A stretch of 64,000 nucleotides of DNA from DATLED01 sp963750255 (GCA_963750255.1 CAVVPZ010000006.1:744001-808000), one strand, 5' to 3'; shown: positions 45,387 through 56,213, counted from the stretch's first letter. Notes: a model not told the origin generated them from the sequence alone. A program made the numbers and translations.

Positions 45387-47995
45387 GTGAACGACGGGGC
45401 GGCGAACGAGCGGACCGAGGCCCGCGAGGCTCGGCTCAGCGCGGCGAGATATCGGGCATTGGCCGAAGCATCCGACCTGGCCGTGTGGCGGACGAACGCC
45501 CTCGGCGAACTCGTGTCCGACATGCCCGGCTGGCGCGAGGTCACGGGCCAGGCGGCGGACGAACTCGTCGGTGACGGCTGGCTCGAGTCGATTCCCGAGT
45601 CGGATCGCTCGCGAGTGCGCGACGCCTGGCGCCACTCGGTCGACACCGGCGACCCCTACGACGTCGTCTACCCGATCAGCGCCGCCGACGGTGCCCTCCG
45701 GTTGGTCCGTTCCCGGGGCCTGCCCCTCGTCGAGGACAGTGCCATCGTCGAGTGGATCGGCACCGTCACCGACATCACCGAGTTGCGCGACTCCCTGGCC
45801 GAGTTGGAGGAAGAGAAGGTCGCCGTCGAAACCCTCCGCGAGATCGGCATCTCGCTGTCGGCCGAACTCGAGCTCTCGCGCCTTGTCGAAGCTCTGACCG
45901 ACGCGACCACTCGACTCACCGGAGCCCAGTTCGGCGCGTTCTTCTACACCGCGCTCGGCCAGCGGCGGCGAGTTCCTCCTGCACTCCCTGAGCGGCGTCT
46001 CCCAGGAGGAGTTCGGCGACTTCCCCGGCGCCGCGCAATACGGCGATCTTCGCTCCGACCTTCGCCGGCGACGCCCCGGTCCGCCTCGACGATGTCACGG
46101 CTGACTCCCGGTTCGGGCAGAACGAACCGTTCCGGGGCATGCCCGAGGGGCACCTGCCCGTGCGGAGCTATCTCGCCGTGCCCGTCGTCTCGAGGTCGGG
46201 CAAGGTGCACGGCGGGTTGTTCTTCGGTCATGCCGAGGTCGCTCGCTTCACCGAGCGCCACGAACGCCTCGTCGTCGGCGTCGCTGCGCAGGCCGCTATC
46301 GCCCTCGACAACGCCGGGCTCTATGACGCCGAACGCAACGCTCGGGCGACGGCCGAGGCAGCACAACACCAACTCGCACTGCTGGCGTCGGTCAGTCATC
46401 GCATGGCGATGACTCTCAACGCCGAGGACGCGGCCCGGGTCTTGGTGCAAGCCTGCGTGCCACACCTCGCCGAGTGGTGCGGGGTCTTCCTCCTCCACCC
46501 TGATTCGACCGTTGAGGTTCTCGCCGCCGATCACGTCTCGGTCGAGATCGGGGAGGCGCTCGCCCACGCCCTGCGCCGATTCCCTGTCCGTCTCGACGCG
46601 CCCTACGGCGCTGGCGCCGTGCTCCGGACCGGTCAGGCCAGCCTGGCCCCCGTCATCGACGACGACCTGCGGCGGTCGTTTTCGATCGACGATCGTCACT
46701 ACGAGTTGCTTGCCGCTCATCCCGCCTCGAGCGTCCTGTCGGTGCCGCTCGAGGCTCGGGGCCGAGTCATCGGCGCGCTTTCGCTACGGCGGGAGCGCTG
46801 CGACAAGTTCGAGGAGGGCGACCAAGACCTCGTGCAGGAACTCGCTCGGCGTGGTGGCGTAGCGATTGACAACGCGCTCGCCTATGAGCGGGAACGATCC
46901 TCGGCGCTCATGCTCCAGCGGAGCCTGCTGCCCCACATCGTTCCGACGTTGCCGGCGGCCAGCTGCGCCACCCGTTACCTGCCCGGGTCGGACGGCGCCG
47001 AGATCGGCGGGGACTGGTTCGACGTGTTGGCTCTCGACGACGGGGTTGTGACGTTCGTCGTCGGCGACGTCCAGGGCCGCGGCGTGGTCGCGGCCAGCGT
47101 GATGGGTCAGCTCCGGTCGACCGTGCGAGCGTACGCGCTCGAACATCACGCCGCCGCAGACGTCATCACCAGGACCGATCGCCTGGTCTCGTCGCTCGAC
47201 GACACGCTGTTGGCGACGTGTGTGTTCGGCCGGTACGACCCCCACTCGCGGTTGATGACCTTGGCCAACGCCGGGCACCTTCCCCATTGATCGTCGACGC
47301 CGACGGCCCTCGGTTTCTCCGTCTCGATCCGGGCCTACCCCTCGGAGTCGGCGGGGCGACGTTCCACCGAGCGCGAGGTCGAATTCGCCGAGGGCTCGAT
47401 GGTGCTTCTCTTCACCGACGGCCTTGTCGAGGGTCCTTCGCGGTCGCTCGACGATGGCCTCGCTCGCTTGGCCGAGGCCGCAGGGGCCGGGTACAAACGC
47501 GGACTCGGCGTCGAAGACGTCGCCGATCTCGTCCTTCGTGAACTCGTCGGTCCGGGCGGGGTCGACGACGACATCGCGCTGCTTGTCTTCAGCAACGTCG
47601 AGCCGTTCGTCGATCACACCGTCGAACTCGCCGGAGATCCGTCGGCGGTCCGCACCGCCCGTCGGCTGGCCGAGGCGGCGGCGGCCGACTTGGCCGAGCC
47701 GACGCTGGTTTCGCTCAGGCTCCTCGTCAGTGAGGTCGTCACCAACGCCATCCGCCACACGGGCTCGGCCGTCCGTCTGCGGGTGCGGGCTACGCGGTTT
47801 CGCGTGCGGGTCGAGGTGTTCGACGAGCGGCCCGGAGTCGGCGAGGTCCGTCCAAGCACCCCCGACGATTCGCTCGCCGATCGGGGGCGCGGGCTGCACC
47901 TGGTCGAGCAGTTCGCCGACCGCTGGGGAGTGGAGCCCACGAGCACGGGCAAGTGTGTCTGGTTCGAGGTCTCGAGCCCGGGGGTCGAGTCGTGA
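45387..47995 (+). CDS. PAS-GAF-GAF-SpoIIE phosphatase-HATPase protein (frameshifted)
   Basis: Multidomain stress-signalling phosphatase of about 868 residues. Order: PAS (about 20-140, DLAVWRTNALGELVSDMPGW), GAF1 (about 165-320, broken near 45962 and 46040), GAF2 (about 335-500), PP2C/SpoIIE domain from 46915 (LMLQRSLLPHIVPTL, then DGAEIGGDWFDVLALDDG and GDVQGRGVVAASVMGQL; broken near 47288 and 47355) and a C-terminal RsbW-like ATPase (RLLVSEVVTNAIRHTG, then GRGLHLVEQFADRWG). Such proteins dephosphorylate anti-anti-sigma factors. No STAS gene is in this operon. The stop overlaps the next GTG (GTGA). Confidence 0.85.
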
Positions 47996-50900
47996 GCGAC
48001 GCCGACGACGCCACGCTGCGGGCCATCCTCTCTGCGCTCGAATCCCTGGCCGACGGCGACTTCTCGGCCCGACTGCCAGCACGCCGCGTCGGCCTGGCCG
48101 GCGAGGTGGCGAGGGCATTCAACACCGTCGCCGATCGAGCCCAAAGGACCCACGCCGAGGTCGAGCGTGGGCGCGGATCGTGGGACGCGAGGGCCGGATG
48201 GGCGAGCGCGTTCGTACGGCGGGGCCGGGCCAGTGGGCCGACACCGTCGCGGCGGTGAACGACCTCATCGACGATCTCGTGCGACCCACCACCGAGGTGG
48301 CTCGTGTTCTCGATGCGGTGGCCAAAGGCGACCTCTCCGAGTCGATGGCGTTGACCATCGATGGCCGCCCCATCCGGGGTGAGTTCCGTCGTATCGGACT
48401 CGTCGTCAATCGGATGGTGGAACAGCTGAGCTCTTTCGCCGACGAGGTCACCCGCGTCGCCCGTGAGGTCGGCACCGAGGGGCGCCTCGGAGGACAGGCC
48501 CGCGTCCGCGGCGTCTCCGGGACGTGGCGACAGCTGACCGACAACGTCAACGAACTCGCCGACAACCTCACCCGTCAGGTGCGCAACATCGCGCAGGTCA
48601 CGACGGCAGTGGCACGAGGAGACCTGAGCCAGAAGATCACCGTCGACGCCCGGGGAGAGATCCTCGATCTCAAGTCGACGGTCAACACCATGGTCGACAC
48701 GCTCTCGGCCTTTGCCGACGAGGTCAGTCGCGTTGCGCGCGAGGTTGGCGTCGAGGGTCGCCTCGGCGGCCAAGCCCACGTGCGGGGTGTGTCGGGAACG
48801 TGGAAGGACCTGACCGACAATGTCAATCAGCTGGCCGGCAACCTGACCGGCCAGGTGCGCAACATCGCCCAGGTGACGACCGCCGTGGCCCGGGGTGACC
48901 TGAGCCAGAAGATCATCGTCGACGCCAGCGGCGAGGTGGCCCAGCTCAAGACGACGATCAACACCATGGTCGACCAACTCTCGGGGTTCGCCGACGAGGT
49001 GACGCGCGTCGCCCGCGAGGTCGGCGTCGAGGGTCGCCTCGGCGGTCAGGCCCATGTACGCGGGGTTTCGGGCACGTGGAAGGAGCTGACCGACAACGTC
49101 AATCAGCTGGCCGACAACCTGACGCTGCAGGTGCGCGACATCGCCCAGGTGACGACGGCGGTGGCCAACGGCGACCTGAGCCAGAAGATCTCGGTCGACG
49201 TGAGCGGGGAACTGCTCGTCGTCAAGAACACGGTCAATCGGATGGTCGACCAACTCTCGGCATTCGCCGTCGAGGTCACCCGGGTGGCCCGAGAGGTCGG
49301 TGTCGAGGGGCGCCTGGGGGGCAGGCCGACGTACCGGGCGTCTCGGGCACCTGGCTTGCCCTCACCAGCAACGTCAACGAGTTGGCCGACAACTTGACCC
49401 AACAGGTGCGGGCGATCGCCGAGGTCTCGTCGGCGGTAACGCAAGGTGACCTGACCCGGCTCATCACCGTCGACGCCGCCGGGGAGGTCGGCGAGCTCAA
49501 AGACACGATCAACCAGATGATCGACAACCTGCGAGACACCACTCGGCGTACGCAGGATCAGGACTGGCTCAACACCAACCTGGCCCGTATCAGCGCTCGA
49601 CTCCAGGGGCATCGCGACGCCAATACCCTCGCGCAGACGCTGATCTCTGAACTCGCGCCCGTCGTCGGGGCCCATCACGGCGCCTTCTACTTGGGTGACA
49701 ACGAGCGGAACGAGCGCACGTATCGCCTGACGGCGACGTACGGCTTCACCCCTGGGCCGGGTACCCCGCCTGCCTTCGGGCTCGGCGAGGGACTCCTCGG
49801 CCAAGCGGCCAGCGACGGGCGGGTGATCTCGCTCGAGGACGCACCCGCTTCCTTCCTCCGCATCAGCTCCGGGCTCGGCGAAGCCGACGCCGCCCACGTT
49901 CTTCTGCTGCCTGTCGCCTTCGAAAGGGAAGTGCTCGGGGTGGTGGAGTTGGCCGCGTTGCGCCCGCTCAGCGCCACCGATCGTGCCTTGGTCGAGCAGA
50001 TCGTCGACACGGTGGGCGTGGTGCTCTCCACCTCCTTGCCACCATGCGCACCGAGGAGCTGCTCCTCGAATCGCAGCGACTGACGACCGAGCTCCAAACC
50101 CAGTCAGAGGAGTTGCAGAGCCAACAAGACGAGCTGCGACGCTCGAACCTCGAACTCGAGGAACAGGCTCACTCACTCAAGGCGTCGGAGGAGCTGCTCC
50201 AGACCCAACAGGAGGAACTGCAACAGACCAACGCCGAGCTCGAGGAGAAGGCGGCGCAGCTGGCCGAGCAGAACGAAGCCATCGAGGTGAAGAACACCGA
50301 GATCGAACTCGCCCGCCGCACACTCGAAGAGCGGGCCGAACAGCTGGCGTTGTCGAGTCGATACAAGTCTGAGTTCCTGGCCAACATGAGCCACGAGCTC
50401 CGCACTCCGCTCAACAGCCTCCTCATCTTGGCCCGCCTCCTCTCCGACAACACCGATGGCAATCTGACCGCCAAGCAGATCGAGTTCGCCCGCAGCATCC
50501 ACAGCGCAGGTACCGACCTCTTGAGCCTGATCAGCGACATCCTCGATCTCTCCAAGGTCGAGGCCGGCAAGATGGACGTCGCCCTCGGCGACGTGGCTCT
50601 CCCGCGACTGGTGCAGGTGGTGCAGCAGGTCTTCCGCCCCTTGGCCGAGCAGAAGTCTCTGGCGCTCGACGTCGAGGCCGACGACACGGCGCCGGCGATC
50701 CTGCGCACCGATGAGCAACGCGTGATGCAGGTGCTCACAAACCTCCTCGGCAACGCGGTGAAGTTCACCGAGGCGGGTGGGGTCAGCCTGCGAATTCGGG
50801 CTGCGTCGGGCACTGAGCTCGGGCTCATCTCCACGATCGCTCCCGATGCCGAGTTGGTCGCCTTCGAGGTGCGGGACTCGGGCATCGGGATCGCCGAGGA

Positions 50901-52416
50901 CAAGCTCGGGGTGATCTTCGAGGCCTTCCAACAGGCCGACGGCACCACCAGCCGGCGCTTCGGCGGCACGGGCCTCGGACTGTCCATCAGCCGGGAGATC
51001 GCCGTGCTGCTCGGCGGCGAGATCCGGGTCACGAGCCAGCCGGGCGTCGGCAGCGTCTTCACGCTCTACCTCCCCACAACCCCCGATCTGTCGTCGCCGG
51101 TCGACGACGGTGGTGACGGCGAGCATGCCGACTCGCCGACTCAGCCGCCGCCGGTCGCCGGACTCGACCTCGCCAGCCGGGCCGCTCCTGACAACGAGAT
51201 GCCGCCCATCTCCGATGATCGCGACGGCATCGTTGCCGGCGACCGGGTCCTGTTGCTCGTCGGGGCCGACGCCGACCTCCTCGGTCGAGCGGCCGAGGCC
51301 GGCCGTGAGCGAGGGTTCCGCATCCTCGTGGCGGCGCGCGGCGACCTCGCCCTGCGCATGGCCCGCGACTACCGCCCCGACGCCATCGTCCTCGACGCGC
51401 AACTCCCCGGCGTCGACGGTCTGGCCGTGCTCGAGGAGCTCAAGCGACTCACGGAGACACGTCACATCCCCGTGCACGTGATGAGCTCGCTCGACCAGCG
51501 ACAGAGCGCACTGTCGGCCGGCGCCATCGCCTACTTGGAGAAGCCTGTCACCCCCGACGACTTCGCCACTGCGCTGTCGCGTCTCGTCGCCTTCCTCGAT
51601 GCTCCCGTTCGCCGGCTCCTCATCGTCGAGGACGACGAACGTGAACGCAACAGCATCATCGAGCTCATCGGCGGCGGTGACAACGAGGTGGTGATCGTCG
51701 GAGTCGGTTCGAGCGAAGCGGCCATCGACGCCCTGCAGCGGGAGAACTTCGACTGCATGGTGCTCGACCTCAAACTCCCGAAGACGAGTGGGTTCGGCCT
51801 GCTCGAGCAGGTGAAGAGCGATGAGCGCTGGGCCGACATGCCCGTCATCGTCTACACCGGCAAAGAACTCTCCCGACGGGAGGACACCCGACTCAAGAAA
51901 TACGCCGAAACGATCATCGTCAAGGACGTGCGGTCACCTGAGCGGCTGTTCGACGAGACCGCGCTCTTCCTCCATCGGGTCGAGTCGCGGATGCCGGCCG
52001 AGAAGCGTCGCATCATCGAGCAACTCCACAGCGCCGACGCGGTGTTCGAAGGCAAGAGGGTCTTGATCGTCGACGACGACGTCCGCAACGTGTTCGCCCT
52101 CACAAGCGTGTTCGAGGGCCGCGGCATGCAGGTCCGATTCGCGGAGAACGGTCGCGACGGCGTGGCCTCACTGATGGACGACCCCGAGGTCGACCTCGTC
52201 CTGATGGACATCATGATGCCGGAGATGGACGGCTACGAGGCCATGCGGGCCATCCGTGAGGTCGAGGCGCTCCGGCGACTTCCGATCATCGCCCTCACCG
52301 CCAAGGCCATGAAGGGTGACCGCGAGCAGTGCATCGAGGCGGGCGCGTCGGACTACATCACGAAGCCGGTCGACCTCGACCAGCTCCTGTCGCTGATGCG
52401 GGTGTGGTTGTACTAA
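47992..52416 (+). CDS. Poly-HAMP hybrid histidine kinase with three receiver domains (frameshifted)
   Basis: Cytosolic hybrid kinase of about 1,475 residues with no membrane helix. Domain order: N-terminal HAMP-like unit (SLADGDFSARLP), four and a half ~92-residue double-HAMP repeats (48282-49530), GAF (about 49590-50030), coiled coil (50050-50360), HisKA (FLANMSHELRTPLNSLL), HATPase (NLLGNAVKFTEAGG, GTGLGLSISREIA), then three receivers with phospho-acceptor sites VLDAQLPGVDG, VLDLKLPKTSG and LMDIMMPEMDG. The layout is that of fungal group III (Nik1/Os-1) osmosensor kinases. Shifts near 48180, 49320 and 50030. GTG 47992 overlaps the upstream stop; CheR follows. Confidence 0.88.
48282..49530 (+). 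repeat. Tandem 92-residue (276-bp) HAMP repeats
   Basis: Unit boundaries fall at 48282, 48582, 48858, 49134 and 49410; the three middle steps are 276-300 bases. Each unit contains GDLSQKI, then AREVGVEGRLGGQA, VRGVSGTW and LTDNVNQLADNL. DNA identity between middle units is visibly high, so recombination or recent expansion is possible. Confidence 0.85.
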
Positions 52417-53276
52417 TGGACGGGGCTCAGCGGGACCTGGAGCCCGATGTCGAGGCAGACGCCGAGCTCGAACTCATCGAGACCGATGTCCTGCTCGAGG
52501 CCGTCTACCGGCGCTACGGATTCGACTTTCGCGAGTACGCCCGGGCTTCGCTGCGCCGACGTCTGCATCGCCGCATGGCCCTCGAAGGCATCACAACCAT
52601 CTCGGCGCTCCAAGACCTCCTCTTGCACGACCCGGCCTCGATGGAGCGGCTCCTGCTCGACCTGTCGATCAACGTCACGTCGATGTTCCGGGATCCCACG
52701 TTCTTCCGCGCCTTTCGGACCAAGGTCGTGCCTTTGTTGCGCACGTATCCCTTCATCCGCATCTGGAACGCGGGTTGCTCGACGGGGGAGGAGACCTACT
52801 CGTTGGCGATCCTTCTGGCCGAGGAGGGGTTGTACGACCGCACCCGCATCTACGCCACCGACATCAACGAGGCTGTGCTGCTCCGGGCTCGGCAGGCCAC
52901 GTTCCCCCTCGACAAGATGCAGGAGTACACCGAGAACTACCAGGCCGGTGGGGGTACCCAGGCCTTCAGCGAGTACTACACGGCCGGGTACGAAGGGGCG
53001 CAGTTCGATCGCTCGTTGGCCGACAACATCGTGTTCGCCCGCCACAACCTCGCCACCGACGGCGGGTTCAACGAGTTCCATGTCGTCGTGTGCCGCAACG
53101 TGATGATCTACTTCGACAGCCGTCTCCAGGACCGCGTCCACGACCTGTTCTTCGACAGCCTCACCCGGTTCGGCATTCTGGCTCTCGGCCCCAAGGAGAG
53201 TCTGTCGTTCACGTCGCACGCCGACGACTACGAGGTGGTGGACCTGCACGAGAAGCTGTTCCGGAAGAGCCGGTGA
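52416..53276 (+). CDS. cheR: CheR-type protein methyltransferase
   Basis: SAM-dependent glutamate O-methyltransferase fold. 286 residues: N-terminal helical domain (YGFDFREYARASLRRRLHRR), the SAM loop WNAGCSTGEETYSLAILLAE, ATDINEAVLLRARQATFPLD and the NP-type end VVVCRNVMIYFDSRLQDRVH. There is no pentapeptide-binding TPR tail. ATG 52416 shares the last base of the kinase stop (TAATG). No chemoreceptor, CheA or CheW is in the window, so the target is likely a component of this operon; that is inference. Confidence 0.9.
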   Translation: MDGAQRDLEPDVEADAELELIETDVLLEAVYRRYGFDFREYARASLRRRLHRRMALEGITTISALQDLLLHDPASMERLLLDLSINVTSMFRDPTFFRAFRTKVVPLLRTYPFIRIWNAGCSTGEETYSLAILLAEEGLYDRTRIYATDINEAVLLRARQATFPLDKMQEYTENYQAGGGTQAFSEYYTAGYEGAQFDRSLADNIVFARHNLATDGGFNEFHVVVCRNVMIYFDSRLQDRVHDLFFDSLTRFGILALGPKESLSFTSHADDYEVVDLHEKLFRKSR

Positions 53277-53857
53277 GCGGACCCTTCCCTCTCGTGGTCT
53301 TGGGCTGCTCGTGGGGCGGACTCGACGCGCTGGGCGAGGTGCTCGATGGACTCCCCGACGACCTCCCTGCGGCCGTGGTCATCGTCCAGCACCGGATGCA
53401 TCGGCCCTCCGAACTGGCCGCCCTCCTGGCCCAGCACACGCCGTGGGAGGTGTGCGAGGCCGAGGACAAGGAGAGGATTGCGCCCGGAAGGGTGTTTTTG
53501 GCTCCACCTGGGTACCACCTCCTCGTGGACGGTGATCGCTTCGCGCTCTCAACCGAGGCGCCGGTGCGCAACAGCCGCCCGTCCGTCGACGTGCTGTTCG
53601 AATCTGTGGCCCGCTCGTTCGGCCCGGCGGCGATCGCCGTCGTGCTCACCGGCGCCAACGACGACGGCGCCGCCGGCCTCGTGGAGATCGTTCGGAGCGG
53701 GGGGTCGGCCATCGTTCAGGACCCCGCGACGGCGGTCCGATCAGACATGCCGGCGGCGGCGTTGGCCTCGGGTGTCGAGGCGATCGTGGCCGACCTGGTG
53801 GGCGTGGCCGAGGCCGTCGTCGACCAAGTCCGAATCCGCACGGCGGGGGCCTCGTGA
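53273..53857 (+). CDS. cheB: CheB-type methylesterase domain, stand-alone
   Basis: Protein-glutamate methylesterase catalytic domain without the usual receiver domain. 194 residues, with the catalytic triad seen as Ser in LGCSWGGLDAL, His in VIVQHRMHRPSEL and Asp in VLTGANDDGAAGL. GTG 53273 overlaps the cheR stop (GTGA) and its own stop overlaps the next GTG (53854). Paired with CheR it would make a reversible methylation module; control must come from elsewhere because the receiver is missing. Confidence 0.9.
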   Translation: MSGPFPLVVLGCSWGGLDALGEVLDGLPDDLPAAVVIVQHRMHRPSELAALLAQHTPWEVCEAEDKERIAPGRVFLAPPGYHLLVDGDRFALSTEAPVRNSRPSVDVLFESVARSFGPAAIAVVLTGANDDGAAGLVEIVRSGGSAIVQDPATAVRSDMPAAALASGVEAIVADLVGVAEAVVDQVRIRTAGAS

Positions 53858-55032
53858 CGATGCCCGACCGCGTGCCCGTCCTCGTCGTCGACGATCGCCC
53901 GGACAACCTCCTCGCCGTCGAGGCCGTGCTCGAACCGCTCCAGCTCGACATCATCCGAGCCGAGTCGGGGCACGAAGCCCTTCGCCACCTGCTGACAGCT
54001 GAGGTGGCCGTGATCCTCCTCGACGTGCAGATGCCCGAGCTCGACGGCTACGAGACCGCCCGGCTGATCAAGGGACGGGCGCGCACCAAGAACATCCCGA
54101 TCATCTTCCTGACGGCTCGCGACCGAGCCATCGAGCACGAGCTGGCCGCCTACGACACCGGCGGCGTCGACTACTTGGCCAAGCCATTCGCCCCCGAGGT
54201 GCTCCGCGCCAAGGTGCGGGTCTTCGTCGATCTCTACCTGCAGTCGCGAACCATCGACGAGCAACGGAAGCTCCTCGAGCGTCGCCTCGACGAGCGCAAC
54301 CGCGCGCAGGAGGCCCTCCGACTCCAAGCCGTGGAGCTGGAACGGTCCAACACCGAACTCGAACGGTTCGCGTTCGTGGCCAGTCACGACCTCCGCGAGC
54401 CGTTGCAGGTGGTGGCCGGCTTTCTCCAACTGCTCCGCGCTCGATCCGAGGGGGCAGACGAGACGAGCCGCCAGCTGCTCGAACGGGCCGCGGCCGGGAT
54501 CGACAACATGAACCGCCTCGTCGACGATCTCCTGAACTACGCCCGGGCCAGCACGGGTGAGCTCGAACTCCAGACCGTACCGCTCGAGGACTTGCTGGCC
54601 GAGGTGCGAGCCGAGCTGTTCGACGATCTCGAACGGACGGGCGTGCGCGTGACCCACGACCCGCTGCCCGACGTGCGGGGCGATCGCTGGCAGCTCTCCC
54701 GCGTGCTCTACCACTTGCTCGACAACGCCCTCGAGTACCACGACCCGTCGATCGAGCACCCCGAAGTGCACCTCGGGCTCTCCCGCCGGGAAGGCTCGTG
54801 GGTGGTGACGGTGCGCGACAACGGTCGTGGGATCGACCCGGCTGAGATCCCCCGCTTGTTCGCCATCCTCGGTCACAGCCAGGTGGCCGATGGCGCCCGG
54901 GGCACGGGGGTTGGCCTCGCCCTCTGCCGGCGGGTTATCGAGCGACACGGCGGTGAGGTCTGGATGGACTCGGTGCTGGGGGAGGGTTCGGCCGTTTCGT
55001 TCACCATCCCGGTGCTCCTGGAGGCGGGATGA
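53854..55032 (+). CDS. Receiver-histidine kinase (REC-HisKA-HATPase)
   Basis: Soluble response-regulator/kinase fusion, 392 residues. The receiver (5-125) has acidic pocket VVDDRPDN, phospho-Asp site VILLDVQMPELDGYE and Lys in VDYLAKPF. A coiled coil (about 130-170) leads to the HisKA box FVASHDLREPLQVVAGF and an ATPase domain with LLDNALEYHDP, VRDNGRGID and GTGVGLALCRRVI. It could receive phosphate from the hybrid kinase and pass it on. Its stop overlaps the next ATG (ATGA, 55029). Confidence 0.9.
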   Translation: MTMPDRVPVLVVDDRPDNLLAVEAVLEPLQLDIIRAESGHEALRHLLTAEVAVILLDVQMPELDGYETARLIKGRARTKNIPIIFLTARDRAIEHELAAYDTGGVDYLAKPFAPEVLRAKVRVFVDLYLQSRTIDEQRKLLERRLDERNRAQEALRLQAVELERSNTELERFAFVASHDLREPLQVVAGFLQLLRARSEGADETSRQLLERAAAGIDNMNRLVDDLLNYARASTGELELQTVPLEDLLAEVRAELFDDLERTGVRVTHDPLPDVRGDRWQLSRVLYHLLDNALEYHDPSIEHPEVHLGLSRREGSWVVTVRDNGRGIDPAEIPRLFAILGHSQVADGARGTGVGLALCRRVIERHGGEVWMDSVLGEGSAVSFTIPVLLEAG

Positions 55033-55799
55033 CCCGCCGTCTCCTCGTCATCGACGACAACGTCGACTGGCGGCTGCTCGTTTGCATCGCCCTCGACGGT
55101 TCGCCGATCGAGGTGGTGGGCGAGGTTGCCACGCCCATCGCCGGCGTGGCCGCCGCCGCCCGGTTGCAACCCGACCTGATCCTGCTCGACATCGTCGACG
55201 CCCACGCTGATGCCTTGGCGGCGGTCAAGCCGATCCAGCAGGCGGCGCCGGGGGCGGTGATCGTGGCCGTGGCCTCGTACGCCGAGCATCAGCTGTGGGG
55301 CCAAAGCCCGCACCTCGGCACCATGGCCTATCTGTCGAAGGCGACGCCGCCATCCGAGTTGGCCGCTCGCCTTCTCCACATAGCCGATGCCGCCGCCCGG
55401 AGGACCGACGACATCGAGGCGACTGCGTCCGAACGCTTTCCCGCCGATCTCCGCAGCGCTCGGTCGGCCCGGCAATTCGTCATCGGCGTGCTCGACGACT
55501 GGAGGTGCTCGGATCTCGTCGACAGTGCCGCGTTGCTTGTCAGCGAACTGGTCACCAACGCAGTCGTCCACGCCCATTCGGAGGTCGAGCTCTCCGTGCA
55601 CCGGCGACCTCATCGCATCCGGGTCGAGGTCATCGACGAGGCCAGGGAACAGGTCCGTCGGCGCGACGCGAAGGAAGACGAGCAGTCGGGGCGTGGGATG
55701 GCCCTCATCGAAGCGCTTGCCGTGGCGTGGGGGATCGACTCCGTGCTAGCCGGCAAGTCGGTGTGGTTCGAGATGGACCGACCTGCCGCCGACTCCTAG
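55029..55799 (+). CDS. Receiver-RsbW-like ATPase fusion
   Basis: Last gene of the signalling operon. 256 residues: receiver domain (1-120; VIDDNVDW, LILLDIVDAHAD, TMAYLSKATPP) joined to a GHKL ATPase of the RsbW type (about 135-250; LLVSELVTNAVVHAHSEVEL, then SGRGMALIEALAVAWGID). The receiver has two acidic residues near the phosphorylation site but a divergent beta-3 loop. A phospho-controlled anti-sigma or serine kinase is a plausible role; the only sigma of the right type in the window is at 32915. A hairpin overlaps its stop. Confidence 0.85.
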   Translation: MTRRLLVIDDNVDWRLLVCIALDGSPIEVVGEVATPIAGVAAAARLQPDLILLDIVDAHADALAAVKPIQQAAPGAVIVAVASYAEHQLWGQSPHLGTMAYLSKATPPSELAARLLHIADAAARRTDDIEATASERFPADLRSARSARQFVIGVLDDWRCSDLVDSAALLVSELVTNAVVHAHSEVELSVHRRPHRIRVEVIDEAREQVRRRDAKEDEQSGRGMALIEALAVAWGIDSVLAGKSVWFEMDRPAADS

Positions 55800-55809
55800 G
55801 TCGGCGGCA
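55784..55809. terminator. Hairpin overlapping the stop of the signalling operon
   Basis: 10-bp arms TGCCGCCGAC / GTCGGCGGCA with loop TCCTAG that contains the stop codon; between convergent genes. Confidence 0.6.
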
Positions 55810-55823
55810 CATCGGGCAACCAC

Positions 55824-56213
55824 TCAGCCCGCTGTCGCCTTGAGCAGGTCGCGGATCTCAGCCAGCAACATGGCCTCGTCGGACGGCGGCGGAGCGTCCT
55901 CGGCCGGCTCATCGGTCGTGGCCCGCAGCTTCATGGCCTTGTTGGCCGCCTTGAGGATGACGAACATGACGGCGGCGACGATCACGAAGGTGATGAGGGC
56001 GTCGAGGAACACCCCGTACTTGATCTTGCCGTCTCCCAGTTCCAGGACCAACGACGAGAAGTTGGGTTGCCCGCCGATGGCTGCGATCAGGGGTGTGATG
56101 ATGCCCTCGACGAGCGCCGATACGACGGCCGAGAACGCGGTACCCAACACGACGGCCGTGGCCAGGTCGAGCAGGTTTCCTCGGAAGAGGAACGTCTTGA
56201 ACTCTTTCAGCAT
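55824..56213 (-). CDS. mscL: MscL, large-conductance mechanosensitive channel
   Basis: Homopentameric channel that opens under membrane tension to protect against osmotic downshock. 129 residues: N-terminal amphipathic helix and TM1 (FLFRGNLLDLATAVVLGTAF), periplasmic loop with GGQPNFSSLVLELG, TM2 (ALITFVIVAAVMFVILKAAN) and a C-terminal bundle after an Asp/Glu/Pro-rich linker. ATG 56213 with GGAGG 4 bases upstream. It lies tail-to-tail with the signalling operon whose kinase resembles osmosensors; no regulatory link is shown. Confidence 0.95.
   Translation of the reverse strand: MLKEFKTFLFRGNLLDLATAVVLGTAFSAVVSALVEGIITPLIAAIGGQPNFSSLVLELGDGKIKYGVFLDALITFVIVAAVMFVILKAANKAMKLRATTDEPAEDAPPPSDEAMLLAEIRDLLKATAG

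Noticed and set aside
47992..52416. Separate genes for the HAMP-GAF part and the kinase part (ATG at 50044)
   Set aside because: A frame shift near 50030 joins GAF end and coiled coil smoothly, and no ribosome site or promoter box precedes 50044.
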